Assembly: GCF_005869855.1 (NCBI RefSeq)
Contig: NZ_SZNH01000019.1
Span: 57,558 to 121,457, forward strand
DNA from: Nostoc sp. PA-18-2419
Lineage (GTDB): Bacteria; Cyanobacteriota; Cyanobacteriia; Cyanobacteriales; Nostocaceae
Direction of reading: 5' to 3'
Length of the DNA stretch: 63,900 nt
The first letter of the stretch is position 1; each line of letters starts with the position of its first letter. The notes beneath the pieces are model-generated. The model saw only the letters and a program-made list of their open reading frames with translations. It was not told where the DNA came from and ran no database searches. A program made the translations under genes and the position numbers. This document shows positions 19,078-28,570 of this stretch, piece after piece.

Positions 19078-19455
19078 CCTTTAGGAAATAAGTTCTAAAT
19101 AAAAAATATTCCATAGCACAAGCAGACAAGGCAAAGTAAATATAATGCGATCGCACCAGTTCTAAAAAAAGAGTGATCGCCGAAAATTCAATTAGTAAGT
19201 AGTTAAGCAAAATTAAATACACGCCGAATCGGGCAAGAGCCAACTAGGGAATAAATAATCAACAAAAAATAACATTAAGTTGTATAAAAATTTACTTATT
19301 TTTTATGACTTAATTCTTTTTTTGTGCATCCGGACTAGCCAATTATTGAGCAAATTTAAAAGATAATATAAAGTTTTATTGCATAACACGTAATTCCTAC
19401 AAGTAGAACTGAAGCATTAATTGACAGTACAGTTTTTAACTTGAGGGAATAAGTT
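19078..19455. other. intergenic region
   Basis: 378 bases, AT-rich with a HIP1 variant near 19147. A TTGACA at about 19421 is a possible -35 element upstream of the next small gene, but no good -10 follows at the right distance. No ORF seen. Confidence 0.4.
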
Positions 19456-19671
19456 ATGAATGAAAGCATTGAGCCTAATGTTACTACTAACTCAGAACAA
19501 TCTTATTTACAAGAAGAGAACACAGAATCTAATGAAAGCCAAACAATAGATACTGAACTCAACGATCCACAAAATTCTCTTGTGCAGAAAGGCAAACCAG
19601 TACTACTTGCTGACGGAACAATAAATCCTCCGCCTCCTAAACCAGAGATTATTTCTGAAAGAATTGCGTAG
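19456..19671 (+). CDS. small acidic protein, 71 aa, unknown
   Basis: A strong ribosome site (GAGGGA) lies 9 bases before the ATG, which supports translation. The first 40 residues are rich in Glu, Asn, Ser and Thr; the last 30 read KGKPVLLADGTINPPPPKPE and then a short tail. No signal peptide or membrane segment. The two-part layout (acidic N-terminus, distinct short C-terminus) resembles a leader plus core, but no modification enzyme is nearby. Unknown function, just before the adhesin gene. Confidence 0.55.
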   Translation: MNESIEPNVTTNSEQSYLQEENTESNESQTIDTELNDPQNSLVQKGKPVLLADGTINPPPPKPEIISERIA

Positions 19672-19773
19672 TTTTGGGCATTGCTTTTGCTAATCACCAA
19701 AACAAGACTATTACTGATTTTCCACTTTTCCAATATTTCATCTTCAAGTTGACTCTAAATTTTTTCCAAATTT

Positions 19774-22644
19774 ATGAAACAACGCTTTTATATGTTGTCG
19801 GGTGCTTGTGGTATCTCTTTGTATTTGATAGCTGCGACCAGTAGTGTCCAAGCTCAATCTATCCAGATAGATGGAACTACCCCAACCACACCAGGTACAT
19901 GCATTGGAAGTTGTAATATTGGGGGTGGAATTCAGCGTGGTAGCAATCTTTTTCACAGTTTTTCTGAATTTAATGTTGATCGAGGAGCAACAGTTTTGTT
20001 CCTCGATCCGGGAGTCACGAATATTTTGACTCGGGTAACAGGAAATCAACGCTCCAACATTTTTGGGACACTAGGTGTATCAGGGGGTAATGCCAACCTA
20101 TTTTTAATAAATCCGAATGGGATTATCTTTGGGCCAAATGCCAAGCTAGATGTTGGGGGGTCATTTGTAGGGACTACAGCTAATGCTATTCAATTTGGCA
20201 ATCAGGGTTTTTTTAGGGCTTCTGCTTCTGAAGTTCCATTACTGACAGTCAATCCTTCAGCTTTGTTCTATCAAAATCCCAACGGAATAATCCAGAACAA
20301 TTCAATTGCATCAGCAGGATTAGATTCAACAGGCTTACCTGTATCAGGGCTTAGAGTTCCTGATGGACGGAGTTTGTTACTAGTTGGTGGACAAGTGAAC
20401 TTAGACGCAGGAAAATTAAATGCTTTTGGCGGTCGAGTCGAATTGGGAGGATTAGCTGAATCTGGAGTAATCGGGTTAGATATTGATAACAACAACTTAC
20501 GCTTAAGTTTTCCTGAAACTACTGCATTAGCAGATGTATTACTAACCAATGGAGCTAGAGTTGATGTTACTGCTAATGGTGACGGTAATATCACAATCAA
20601 TGCAGGAAATATAGGCATTTCGGGAAATGATACTAGGCTTCTTGGCGGTATCAGGACAAAAGGTGGGGGTCAAGCTGGAGATATTACACTCAATGCCAGA
20701 GGAGCATTAACGGTTAACGGTAGTAGAGTACTCAATAGAGTGCGGCCTGGAGCAGAAGGCAATAGTGGCAACATCAATATTAAGGCTGGATCGCTTGCCT
20801 TAAGTAACGGTGGTCAAGTGCAGGGTGTGACTTTTGGTAAAGGAAATGCTGGAAACGTGAACATTGATGTCCGTAATGGCACTGTTACAGTTGTTGGTGA
20901 GGATTCTCGTTTAGATAGCAGTGTGGGAGAAACAGGAATAGGTAACGGTAACAATGTCAACATCACAGCCAAGGAACTTGATATCAAAGATGGGGGTTTT
21001 GTAACTACGGGAACCTTTGGACAGGGAAATGCTGGAAACATATTGATAGAGGTTTCGGATCTTGTCTCTCTCGAATCAACAAAAAACAGTGGAATTTTTA
21101 GCAATGTGTCAGATGGAGCAGTCGGTGATGGTGGTGAAATTAATGTTACGACGCGATCGCTCTCCTTAAGTGGTGGAACTCAAATAGCTGCTTCCGTTAT
21201 TGGTGAAACACAAAACCCCGATGGATCGAAAACTCCCGGAGGTCGGGGAAATGCTGGAAATATCACAATCAATGCTTCTGATTCTGTGACTATTTCAGGT
21301 ACTAGTTCTCAAACGGGTTTTTCTAGTGGCTTATTTGCGGCTACAGAAACAGGTGCAGAAGGTCGAGCAGGCAATATTACCATTAATACGGCAGCCTTTA
21401 GCATTGCAAACGGTGGTGCTGTGAATACTCAAACTCTCAATCAGAGCGATGCAGGTAACATCATCATTAACGCGACTAACTTTGAAGCTACTAATGGTGG
21501 ACAAATTATCACCACTACCGGCAGTTCTGGAAATGCAGGCAATATTACCATCAAAGCTACTGATAGCATTACACTTTCTGGAAGCGACCCCACCTTTGCT
21601 CAGCGAAAGGCCAAATTTAATAATGATAAAATAGTCCAAAATGAAGAACCTGGTGCTAGTGGGTTATTTGCCAGTACCCGCCCTGACTCTACAGGGTTAG
21701 GAGGGAATATAACAATTGAAACTGGACAATTCAATGTCCAAGATTCAGCTCAAGTCAGCGTTAGTAGTCAAGGAAAAGGGGATGCAGGCAATATTGATAT
21801 AAATGCACACAGCCTCAGTCTCAACAACCAAGGAAAAATCACCTCAGAAACTCAATCAGGTAAGGGTGGAAATATTACCCTCAAAGTGCGGGACTTATTA
21901 CTGATACGTCGCAATAGTCAAATATCCACTAATGCAGGTAAGGCAGGATCCGGGGGCGATGGAGGTGATATCGAGATTAATGCACCTAATGGTTTTATTA
22001 TTGCCGCTCCTTTAGAAAATAATGATATTACTGCCAATGCCTTCTTTGGAAGTGGTGGTAAGGTTGTAATCACCACTAAGGGCATCTTTGGATTTGTGCC
22101 TCATACTGGTGCAGACATAGATGACTCCAATCCAAATGACGTCCCAACTAATGACATTACAGCATTTTCTCAAAAAGACCCTTCATTAAATGGCACAGTA
22201 CAAATCAACTCGCCAGATGTTGACCCCAGCAAAGGATTAGTTGAACTACCAGTAAATGTAATTAATGCCTCAGGGCAAATTGTTGGTGAATGTAATGCGA
22301 GTGGAAAATCCAGCAGGAATTCATTTACAATCACCGGACGTGGCGGAGTACCATCCAATCCTGTAGAATCATTGACAGCTGAGCCGGTGTTAGTAGATTG
22401 GATAGCCTTAGAACCAAAGGCAAAAAATACTATTGGTGGTGTCCAAAATAGAGTAGTTATTTCAAAACAGAGAAATAGAGAACATTTTTTAGAGAAAGTC
22501 AATTCTGTAGAGCAACCTACTGAAATTGTGGAAGCCCAAGGCTGGGTAGTGGATGCCAACGGTAATGTGGTTCTAGTTGCTCAAAGACCGACTGGAACAC
22601 CTCATAACTTAGCCCTTGTATCTGGTTCTTGTGTTGTGAAATAA
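19774..22644 (+). CDS. Filamentous haemagglutinin-like (TpsA-type) secreted protein
   Basis: 956 residues. A signal peptide ends near VQAQS (about 29). The TPS secretion domain follows at about 30-280, with NLFHSFSEFNVDRGATVLF, FLINPNGIIFGPNA and SFVGTTANAIQFG; NPNGI is the hallmark. The rest is a beta-helix of GNI-type repeats (NAGNITINA). The C-terminus, IVGECNASGKSSRN and WVVDANGNVVLVAQ, is typical of cyanobacterial members. It should be exported across the outer membrane by a TpsB/FhaC-type pore and act on the cell surface. No TpsB gene is in the window, so the partner is elsewhere. Confidence 0.92.
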   Translation: MKQRFYMLSGACGISLYLIAATSSVQAQSIQIDGTTPTTPGTCIGSCNIGGGIQRGSNLFHSFSEFNVDRGATVLFLDPGVTNILTRVTGNQRSNIFGTLGVSGGNANLFLINPNGIIFGPNAKLDVGGSFVGTTANAIQFGNQGFFRASASEVPLLTVNPSALFYQNPNGIIQNNSIASAGLDSTGLPVSGLRVPDGRSLLLVGGQVNLDAGKLNAFGGRVELGGLAESGVIGLDIDNNNLRLSFPETTALADVLLTNGARVDVTANGDGNITINAGNIGISGNDTRLLGGIRTKGGGQAGDITLNARGALTVNGSRVLNRVRPGAEGNSGNINIKAGSLALSNGGQVQGVTFGKGNAGNVNIDVRNGTVTVVGEDSRLDSSVGETGIGNGNNVNITAKELDIKDGGFVTTGTFGQGNAGNILIEVSDLVSLESTKNSGIFSNVSDGAVGDGGEINVTTRSLSLSGGTQIAASVIGETQNPDGSKTPGGRGNAGNITINASDSVTISGTSSQTGFSSGLFAATETGAEGRAGNITINTAAFSIANGGAVNTQTLNQSDAGNIIINATNFEATNGGQIITTTGSSGNAGNITIKATDSITLSGSDPTFAQRKAKFNNDKIVQNEEPGASGLFASTRPDSTGLGGNITIETGQFNVQDSAQVSVSSQGKGDAGNIDINAHSLSLNNQGKITSETQSGKGGNITLKVRDLLLIRRNSQISTNAGKAGSGGDGGDIEINAPNGFIIAAPLENNDITANAFFGSGGKVVITTKGIFGFVPHTGADIDDSNPNDVPTNDITAFSQKDPSLNGTVQINSPDVDPSKGLVELPVNVINASGQIVGECNASGKSSRNSFTITGRGGVPSNPVESLTAEPVLVDWIALEPKAKNTIGGVQNRVVISKQRNREHFLEKVNSVEQPTEIVEAQGWVVDANGNVVLVAQRPTGTPHNLALVSGSCVVK

Positions 22645-23042
22645 ATGTGAGTTCGATAGGTCATAATTATATTCGTCTAATTAGTCGAATCAAAATACCT
22701 CTGCCTGAGGTTAAGTTTGGCGTTGGTTTTTCCAGATGATGTAAAAAGTCGGCAAGAGTGGGGGTAGGAATGATACTCCTGCGGTAAGTAGGTCAGTGTG
22801 AATATTTATCGTTGGAATGAGGCAGTTCGCGTAGCGTGTCGAAGAAAAGGCAGTTGTTGCAGGAGGCAGAAGCCAAGAGGGTTTGAGTCTATTTAATTTG
22901 TATTAACATAGTTTGGTTTTTCCACATCGTTCTACTTAATTTGCCAATCTACGAAATTAGTGAACCCAATATACATAACAAAGTATAGTTTGTATAGTCA
23001 GCTTTGTAATAAAATTTTAGTTTTAGATTGGAGACTTAAAAG
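22645..23042. other. intergenic region
   Basis: 398 bases. A near-palindrome ATTCGTCTAATTAGTCGAAT lies at about 22671-22692, and a small hairpin ACCTC-TGCCT-GAGGT at about 22699 may end the adhesin transcript. The rest contains repeat-like text. The thioredoxin promoter is expected near 22900-23030. Confidence 0.4.
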
Positions 23043-23381
23043 ATGTCTAGTGATACTCACATAGTTGCTTACGTTCAAGAAGGCGAATTTGATGTTGTTT
23101 TAAATGGAAGTGAAGAGCAAGTTGTTGTTGTTGACTTTACTGCTAGTTGGTGTGGTCCCTGTCGCCTGATTGCTCCGTTAATGGAGCAACTCGCCGAGGA
23201 ATACAAAGGTCGTGCTAAAGTTGTTAAGGTAGACGTTGACAGCAACAAACCAATCTTCAAACAATTTGGTCTTCGCAGCATTCCAGCAGTTTTATTTTTC
23301 AAAGATGGTGTTTTAGCAGAGACTATCGTAGGAGTTTCTCCCTATGAGCAGTTCACCAATGCTGTTGACAAGCTTCTTTAG
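23043..23381 (+). CDS. Thioredoxin
   Basis: 112 residues, a normal thioredoxin length. The active site is W36-CGPC (C37 and C40) in VVVVDFTASWCGPCRLIAPL, and the cis-proline loop is RSIPAVLFFKDG. It reduces disulfides of target proteins in the cytosol using electrons from thioredoxin reductases. GGAGA lies about 10 bases upstream of the ATG. Stand-alone gene. Which of the several cyanobacterial thioredoxin classes it belongs to is not settled. Confidence 0.95.
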   Translation: MSSDTHIVAYVQEGEFDVVLNGSEEQVVVVDFTASWCGPCRLIAPLMEQLAEEYKGRAKVVKVDVDSNKPIFKQFGLRSIPAVLFFKDGVLAETIVGVSPYEQFTNAVDKLL

Positions 23382-23704
23382 TTAATTCGTAATTCGTAAT
23401 GACGCTCGTTCCGACGCTCCTCCGTCGCTAACGCTTCGCTATCGCTAACGCTGCGAAGACAGTAATTCGTAATTAAAGGGGGTTTGATTGCTCTGAGGTC
23501 ATTCAGCTTACTATAAATTATGCTCAGTAGTCTGCTCAGAGCAAGTAGATAATACTGATAGCACTCTCGATCCCGATGCGATCACCCAAACTTATCTCAA
23601 TATCCTCCGCCAACCGCGCAGTGCTTAGACATGGGAAGTAGAACTACGTCCGTGGGTAGAGAACTTCTAGCCAAGACAATTGTTACAAAGATAGTTTTGA
23701 AGGT
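23382..23704. other. intergenic region with heptamer and palindromic repeats
   Basis: From 23383 to 23475, tandem AATTCGT heptamers flank a GC-rich palindromic block (GACGCTCG... CTAACGCTTCGC... GCTAACGCTGCG). This is the kind of compound repeat common between Nostoc genes. A possible gene remnant follows near 23556-23672. Confidence 0.6.
23556..23672 (+). pseudogene. possible gene remnant with in-frame stops
   Basis: One plus-strand frame reads DPDAITQTYLNILRQPRSA, stop, TWEVELRPWVENF, stop. The Trp/Arg-rich text looks protein-like, and the first stop could have been a Trp codon. The family is not recognised, so this is only a suspicion. Confidence 0.25.
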
Positions 23705-24475
23705 ATGAAAATTGATTTTGGTGCAACTGCTGTTGATTATGCAAAACACCGTGCTGGTTTTCCCAGTTCATTATTTAACAAACTGTCTGAATATGGTATA
23801 GGTTTACCAGGGCAAAACATTGTTGACCTGGGTACAGGAACCGGAACACTAGCGCGGGGTTTTGCGGATAGAGGTGCCTATGTGATTGGTATCGATCCAT
23901 CAGTGTCACTTCTAGAACAAGCCAAACAGCTAAGTGAATCTGTCCAAATCAAAGTAAATTATCGAGTCGCAACTGCTGAAAACACTGAGTTACCAGATAA
24001 AAGTGCTGATGTAGTCACTGCTGGACAGTGTTGGCATTGGTTTGACCGTCCGCGTGCTGTAAAAGAAATCACTCGCATATTAAAAGCGAATGGGTCAATT
24101 GCGATCGCTCATTTTGATTGGATACCTTTAAAAGGTAATGTGGTTGAAGCAACAGAAAAACTGATACAAGCTCATAATCCAGCTTGGAAACTGGGCGGTG
24201 GTAATGGATTGTATCCTTTGTGGTTACAAGATATTGGCGAAGCCGGATTTCGAGACATCCGCACATTTTCTTACGATATATTTGTATCTTATACACACGA
24301 AGATTGGCGGGGACGAATTCGTGCGAGTGCAGGTGTGGGAGCCAGCTTAACACCAGAAAAAGTAGAAGTATTTGACCAGGAATTGGCGGTATTACTGAAA
24401 GTAAAATATCCCACACCAATTCTGCAAGTTCATCATCGAGTGTGGGCGGCGATCGCTAAATCACCACAGCCCTAG
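23705..24475 (+). CDS. Class I SAM-dependent methyltransferase
   Basis: 256 residues. The SAM-binding motif I is VDLGTGTGTLARGFADRG (about 40-58), followed by the acidic motif II GIDPS and the motif 4-like DKSADVVTAGQCWHWFD. This places it in the Methyltransf_11/25 group acting on small molecules. The C-terminal part is rich in aromatics (FSYDIFVSYTHEDWRGR) and may bind substrate. Substrate unknown. The gene converges on another methyltransferase gene. Confidence 0.88.
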   Translation: MKIDFGATAVDYAKHRAGFPSSLFNKLSEYGIGLPGQNIVDLGTGTGTLARGFADRGAYVIGIDPSVSLLEQAKQLSESVQIKVNYRVATAENTELPDKSADVVTAGQCWHWFDRPRAVKEITRILKANGSIAIAHFDWIPLKGNVVEATEKLIQAHNPAWKLGGGNGLYPLWLQDIGEAGFRDIRTFSYDIFVSYTHEDWRGRIRASAGVGASLTPEKVEVFDQELAVLLKVKYPTPILQVHHRVWAAIAKSPQP

Positions 24476-24622
24476 TAGATTTTTCGGGGAAACAACTAAT
24501 ACTAATTCGTAATTCATAATACTCGCGTCCGGCGAGAAGCAAGCTACGTAATTAAGAAAGTCTGATTTAGTTTGGGTTCCTGGGTTTGAATCTGTATCAT
24601 TCTTTTTGGGAAATGGTACAAC

Positions 24623-25453
24623 TCATGGTTTGCGACCTACAGTCAATACTGCATAAGCAGGAATTTCAATCCCATCATTTGTAGCGTACTTCTTTGCTCC
24701 CTCGATAATTGCGTTCTCGATATCGTGGCGTTGCTGTCCAGTTTGCATTGACAGCATCGAGCCAAGGCGTGCCGAACTTGCAATAATCGTCGGCATTACA
24801 TCCTCAGGTTTAGAGAAAGTCCAGTTTATAAGCAATTCGGTAACAGACACCGATGTGAATCCTTTAACATTCAAGGTCTTTTTGCACTCGTCAGGGTCGC
24901 CGAAACGAAATAACGGTGGCGCTGGAGGTAGATCCACATCAATCGTGCCATAAGTCTGCACTGTTCCCAGAATCAAGGACATGAATGGGTTGTGTGCGGG
25001 TGGTGTCCAACAAGTGAAGGCATAGCGCCCTCTTGATTTGAGGACTCGCAAGGACTCGGCGATCGCTTTTTCCGGTTCTGGGAAATGGAGAATACCAAAG
25101 TTACATACTACCGCCTCAAACTCATCAGACTCGAAGGGAAGATTTTCGGCGTCCCCTACCCGAAATTCAGCTTCCGGACATCGCGATCGGGCAATGACCA
25201 ACATATTCTCTGTATAGTCTAAGCCAGTAACTATAGCCCCACGTTTGACTGCATCAGCACTGAGCCAACCAGTGCCGCAGGCGACATCCAGCAATCGCAT
25301 ACCAGCTCTGGCTTCTACGCCATCCAATATGGCTTGATTTACCTGAGACGTTACCTGAGCGATCGCTCCATTGTATCCTTGTGCGACCTTAGAGAATCCG
25401 TCACGCTCAAACTGCTTAAATGCCTCATGATCGATGGGAGGGTCACCCGTCAT
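24623..25453 (-). CDS. Class I SAM-dependent methyltransferase, UbiE-like
   Basis: 276 residues. Motif I is RLLDVACGTGWLSADAVKRG (about 60-80), then GLDYTENML, then the post-motif VCNFGILHFPEPEKAIAESLRVL. This resembles UbiE/COQ5-type methyltransferases and acts on a small molecule that cannot be named. Single gene on the minus strand, convergent with the previous methyltransferase but not closely similar to it. Confidence 0.87.
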   Translation of the reverse strand: MTGDPPIDHEAFKQFERDGFSKVAQGYNGAIAQVTSQVNQAILDGVEARAGMRLLDVACGTGWLSADAVKRGAIVTGLDYTENMLVIARSRCPEAEFRVGDAENLPFESDEFEAVVCNFGILHFPEPEKAIAESLRVLKSRGRYAFTCWTPPAHNPFMSLILGTVQTYGTIDVDLPPAPPLFRFGDPDECKKTLNVKGFTSVSVTELLINWTFSKPEDVMPTIIASSARLGSMLSMQTGQQRHDIENAIIEGAKKYATNDGIEIPAYAVLTVGRKP

Positions 25454-25588
25454 TTTTTAGCTCCTTTCCTCTACAAAAAAATATAGCACCTCCGTAAGTT
25501 CTATATTCTTGTAAGAAAGAAACAGTCTCAGCTAAATAGCCTGACGCTCCTATAACCAATTCAGATGTAGAAAGGCGATCAACTAAAT

Positions 25589-26050
25589 TTAACCATTAGA
25601 GAATAAAACCGGAGAATCGAGAATCTTCAACTGGATTAATAGCAAAATCAACAGAGTAAAGGCTGTTGAAGAAATTATACCCGTAAATAACTCTTTTTTC
25701 AGGTTATGCTTTTTGGGTTCTTTTTGAAATATCTCCTGAGAACCAAATTGCATCAACAGAATTCCGACAATATTAGAGAGCCAGTACCCGATAATAGAAC
25801 AAGGTAAAAGTAATTTTGGGAAAAATAAACTACATCCATACCCAAAACCATAAGCTATTGGCAGATTAAAAATTAAGTCATTCCACCAACACAGTGGTGA
25901 TAATAAATATCCGAGTACCAGAAAGAATCCACCTCTAAGTTTTTTGAAAATGTCTTTTTTCAACTCGTGTGAAATAGTTGGCTCTAACTGCTCAGTCATT
26001 GTCTGATTTTCGAGGCTCAACTGTTGACTTCCTTTCTGGACGCTTTGCAT
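25589..26050 (-). CDS. hypothetical membrane protein, 153 aa
   Basis: Three hydrophobic segments: about 42-62 (FFLVLGYLLSPLCWWNDLIF), 75-100 and 125-145. The N-terminus (about 35 residues) is polar and may begin at a later Met (MTEQLEPTISH, residue 18). No known domain. The WWND motif between the first helices is unusual and could mark a conserved cyanobacterial family. Single gene. Confidence 0.6.
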   Translation of the reverse strand: MQSVQKGSQQLSLENQTMTEQLEPTISHELKKDIFKKLRGGFFLVLGYLLSPLCWWNDLIFNLPIAYGFGYGCSLFFPKLLLPCSIIGYWLSNIVGILLMQFGSQEIFQKEPKKHNLKKELFTGIISSTAFTLLILLLIQLKILDSPVLFSNG

Positions 26051-26329
26051 AAAAAACCACTAATCCTATCTGCTTAGTGTAGTTTAAACCAAAAAGCAGA
26101 GCAACGTCTACTATACAAGCGACATAATTTTGAGTTTTTGACACTAAAAGTTCTATCAATGGATAGTTGCAGCAAAATATGTCATTAGTTACTTGTGATT
26201 AGTTTTTCTTTGCGTCCCGGTGTCTTCTTCATATCCCCGTCTTCCTAATCTCCTCTATACATGTAGCCGTTGCAGAAAATTTAAATAATCATAGCTACAA
26301 TAAAGCTACTGAAGTATTTGAATAGGAAA

Positions 26330-26602
26330 ATGACAGATTTTACTGCAAATAACACATTTGTGATCGCAGGAATTGTGTTTATAACGATTGCTGTGATTGG
26401 GCGATCTAAATTAGCTTTTATCGAAATTAATCCAGGTTTTTTTGGCAGATTCTTAGCTTTAATTATCGGTGTTTCGAGCTTATTATATGCTGTAGGATTA
26501 TTAAATTTTTCAGTTGGAACTCTTGATTCCTTAAGAACTTATCTGCCAGAACTAATTCAACAGAGTGTAAGCTCAATTAATGAAATTTTACAAGGTTCAT
26601 AA
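26330..26602 (+). CDS. small membrane protein, 90 aa
   Basis: The ATG at 26330 is preceded by AGGA at 4-7 bases and is preferred over an upstream TTG at 26318. Two membrane helices (about 10-25 and 37-58) and an amphipathic C-terminus (TYLPELIQQSVSSINEIL). Family unknown. A hairpin at 26646-26680 probably ends the transcript. Confidence 0.65.
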   Translation: MTDFTANNTFVIAGIVFITIAVIGRSKLAFIEINPGFFGRFLALIIGVSSLLYAVGLLNFSVGTLDSLRTYLPELIQQSVSSINEILQGS

Positions 26603-26645
26603 TAGTTAACATAATTAAATTTTAGGTAAATCTTCAATACCTTTA

Positions 26646-26680
26646 GGTTAGGGGTAAAAGTGTCAATTTCACCCTTAACC
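26646..26680. terminator. hairpin between convergent genes
   Basis: GGTTAGGGGT pairs with ACCCTTAACC (9 of 10) around a 15-base loop, between two convergent genes. It could serve as a terminator for both strands. U-tracts are weak. Confidence 0.45.
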
Positions 26681-26693
26681 ATTGAAAATAAAA

Positions 26694-27251
26694 TTAATAA
26701 TATGCTCCGAGAAGGCTGTAAGTCAGACTAGCTAGTACTAATAAGGTAATAATCACATAAATAAATTCTCGCTTGAGCAGAAATGCCAATAGAGAAATGA
26801 CTACCCGTAAAATTGGAGTAGCAATTAATAGTAATAGCCCCAGTTGAATAATACCGCGATCGCTACCTGATAAAACAGCTTTCACAACACCTGTTGGCGA
26901 GCGAAATTGCAATGGTTCTCCCCGAAAAAAGTGATATTTAGCAGGTTCAGCACCATGATGAATTAAGTAGAGGATACCTCCCAATAAAACTACAGCACTA
27001 GCTATCAAAACGCCGTATTTAAGTAAGTTACTTAGCAAATATTCTAATTGTTGCTCGCTTGATATTTTCGTTATATTCTTGTTAGCATCAATCTCAGAAC
27101 TATTCGGCAATTGCGCTGCTGTACTAACTTGCTGTTCTTCCAACTTCTCAATATCAGAGTGTGAATTTTCTGATGGTAAGGTTAGTGCAATTGCTTTACT
27201 CTGTGGCTGTGCCGATGATGTCCAGCGAAAACCAGTCTTTAACTTATACAT
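26694..27251 (-). CDS. DUF1634-family membrane protein
   Basis: 185 residues. The N-terminal 70 are polar. Three membrane segments follow: GVLIASAVVLLGGILYLI, then LGLLLLIATPILRVVISLLAFLL, then FIYVIITLLVLASLTYSLLG. The region VLLGGILYLIHHGAEP and the third-helix layout are those of DUF1634 proteins, usually encoded beside TauE/SafE permeases. Here the gap to the upstream TauE stop is a single base, so the two should be co-translated and act together in export of a sulfur-containing or organic anion. Confidence 0.85.
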   Translation of the reverse strand: MYKLKTGFRWTSSAQPQSKAIALTLPSENSHSDIEKLEEQQVSTAAQLPNSSEIDANKNITKISSEQQLEYLLSNLLKYGVLIASAVVLLGGILYLIHHGAEPAKYHFFRGEPLQFRSPTGVVKAVLSGSDRGIIQLGLLLLIATPILRVVISLLAFLLKREFIYVIITLLVLASLTYSLLGAYY

Positions 27252-27252
27252 T

Positions 27253-28089
27253 TTACAGCCCCCATATTAAATTGTTGTAGACCATTTTTAAAGCCATTAC
27301 CACCAGTACAAGGCTGAAAATAATTCTTAAAATTTGTGTTTGAGTCCCTGCAAGGACTCGTGCGCCCAAAAAAGCACCAGGTAATACTCCCAACATTACC
27401 GGCATAGATAGTCCCGGATCTATGTAGCCTCGTGCTAAGTAAACTCCGGCTGAGGCTGCTGCTGTCACACCAATCATAAAATTGCTAGTGGTGGTAGAAA
27501 CTTTAAAGGGTAGGCGCATAGCTTGATCCATTGCTAACACCTTAAATCCGCCAGAACCAATACCTAGTAATCCAGAAAGCACCCCAGCTAAAATCATCAT
27601 GGTAAACCCCATTGGTACTGAATGAACTTGATAAGCCATTAGTCCATCAGGAGTTGGATAACTGTTATTTAGTTTTAAATAGTTTGCGAGGGGATCTCCT
27701 GGTTCACCTTCAGTATTTTCTATTTTTGGTCGTTGCGAAAGGTATGCAGAATAAATCAGGACGATCGCTAATACAATAGTTAGCGCTTTGACGGACACAA
27801 AACTAGCAATCACAGCTCCGGCGATCGCCCCAATAGTTGTAGCTACTTCTAAAAACATCCCTAATCGCAAATTGGTATAGCCTTTTTTAATGTAAGTAGA
27901 TGCTGCACCTAAAGAAGTAGCAATTACAGATACTAGAGAGGCGCCAACTGCATATCGAAGATCGACGCCAAATACTGAAGTTAGTAAAGGAACAATTACT
28001 ACTCCACCCCCTAAGCCAGTTAATGCTCCTAAAAAGCCAGCACTAAATGAACCAATCCAAACTAATAAAGAAAATTCCAAAATAGACAA
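27253..28089 (-). CDS. Sulfite exporter TauE/SafE family permease
   Basis: 278 residues, about eight membrane segments in two similar halves. The first half has GALTGLGGGVVIVPLLTSVFGVD and the second GLLGIGSGGFKVLAMDQAMRLP, the family's paired Gly-rich motifs. It is expected to export sulfite or related organosulfur anions across the plasma membrane, although substrates in cyanobacteria are rarely known. It forms a pair with the DUF1634 gene. Confidence 0.92.
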   Translation of the reverse strand: MSILEFSLLVWIGSFSAGFLGALTGLGGGVVIVPLLTSVFGVDLRYAVGASLVSVIATSLGAASTYIKKGYTNLRLGMFLEVATTIGAIAGAVIASFVSVKALTIVLAIVLIYSAYLSQRPKIENTEGEPGDPLANYLKLNNSYPTPDGLMAYQVHSVPMGFTMMILAGVLSGLLGIGSGGFKVLAMDQAMRLPFKVSTTTSNFMIGVTAAASAGVYLARGYIDPGLSMPVMLGVLPGAFLGARVLAGTQTQILRIIFSLVLVVMALKMVYNNLIWGL

Positions 28090-28570
28090 ATTTCATACCT
28101 CTTTTTTTATATGTATATCAAAATGCCAAAATATTTTTTGTATTATTTAAAACTTAAACGGTAAGTTTGTTACTGTTGACAGGCTTAGTGGTTCATATTT
28201 TTAGGGTGATGGGGAGACAATGACAAATGACTAATGACCAAATCCACCAATGGTTGATTAACTTAGCTCAATTAAGTCTGTACATACAGAAAACTAATAC
28301 TAATTTGCCAAAATACTGCTATAGGCGATCGGACTTTGATGCCAAAACAGCAAATCGTAACACTAATTATGATCAATTCTTTAGCAAAGTACTCGTATTT
28401 TCCACAAATTTGCTGTATTGTAATTATTCTGTTAAATTGTTCAATACTCAACTTGCCCGCAGTATCTTATAGATCTGGTTAAACCTTCTTAAAAGGCTAC
28501 ATCAGACCCTTAAAGAATCGACTTTCAGATTCTCTTTTTTTATGACCACTTTTTCAAACCTTTAGGAAAT
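28090..28570. other. intergenic region with heptamer repeats and hairpin
   Basis: 481 bases. GACAAATGACTAATGACC near 28220-28238 is a Nostoc-type heptamer repeat. An 81-codon ORF beginning in that repeat looks spurious. A short terminator-like hairpin lies at 28514-28541. Confidence 0.5.
28514..28541 (+). terminator. weak rho-independent terminator just before a small gene
   Basis: AGAATC pairs with GATTCT across an 8-base loop, then CTTTTTTT. It sits 30 bases before the 94-aa gene. It may end an upstream transcript or act as a leader attenuator. Confidence 0.4.

Noticed and set aside
28227..28472. 81-codon plus-strand ORF
   Set aside because: Starts inside a heptamer repeat (ATGACTAATGACC), has no ribosome site and no protein-like pattern.
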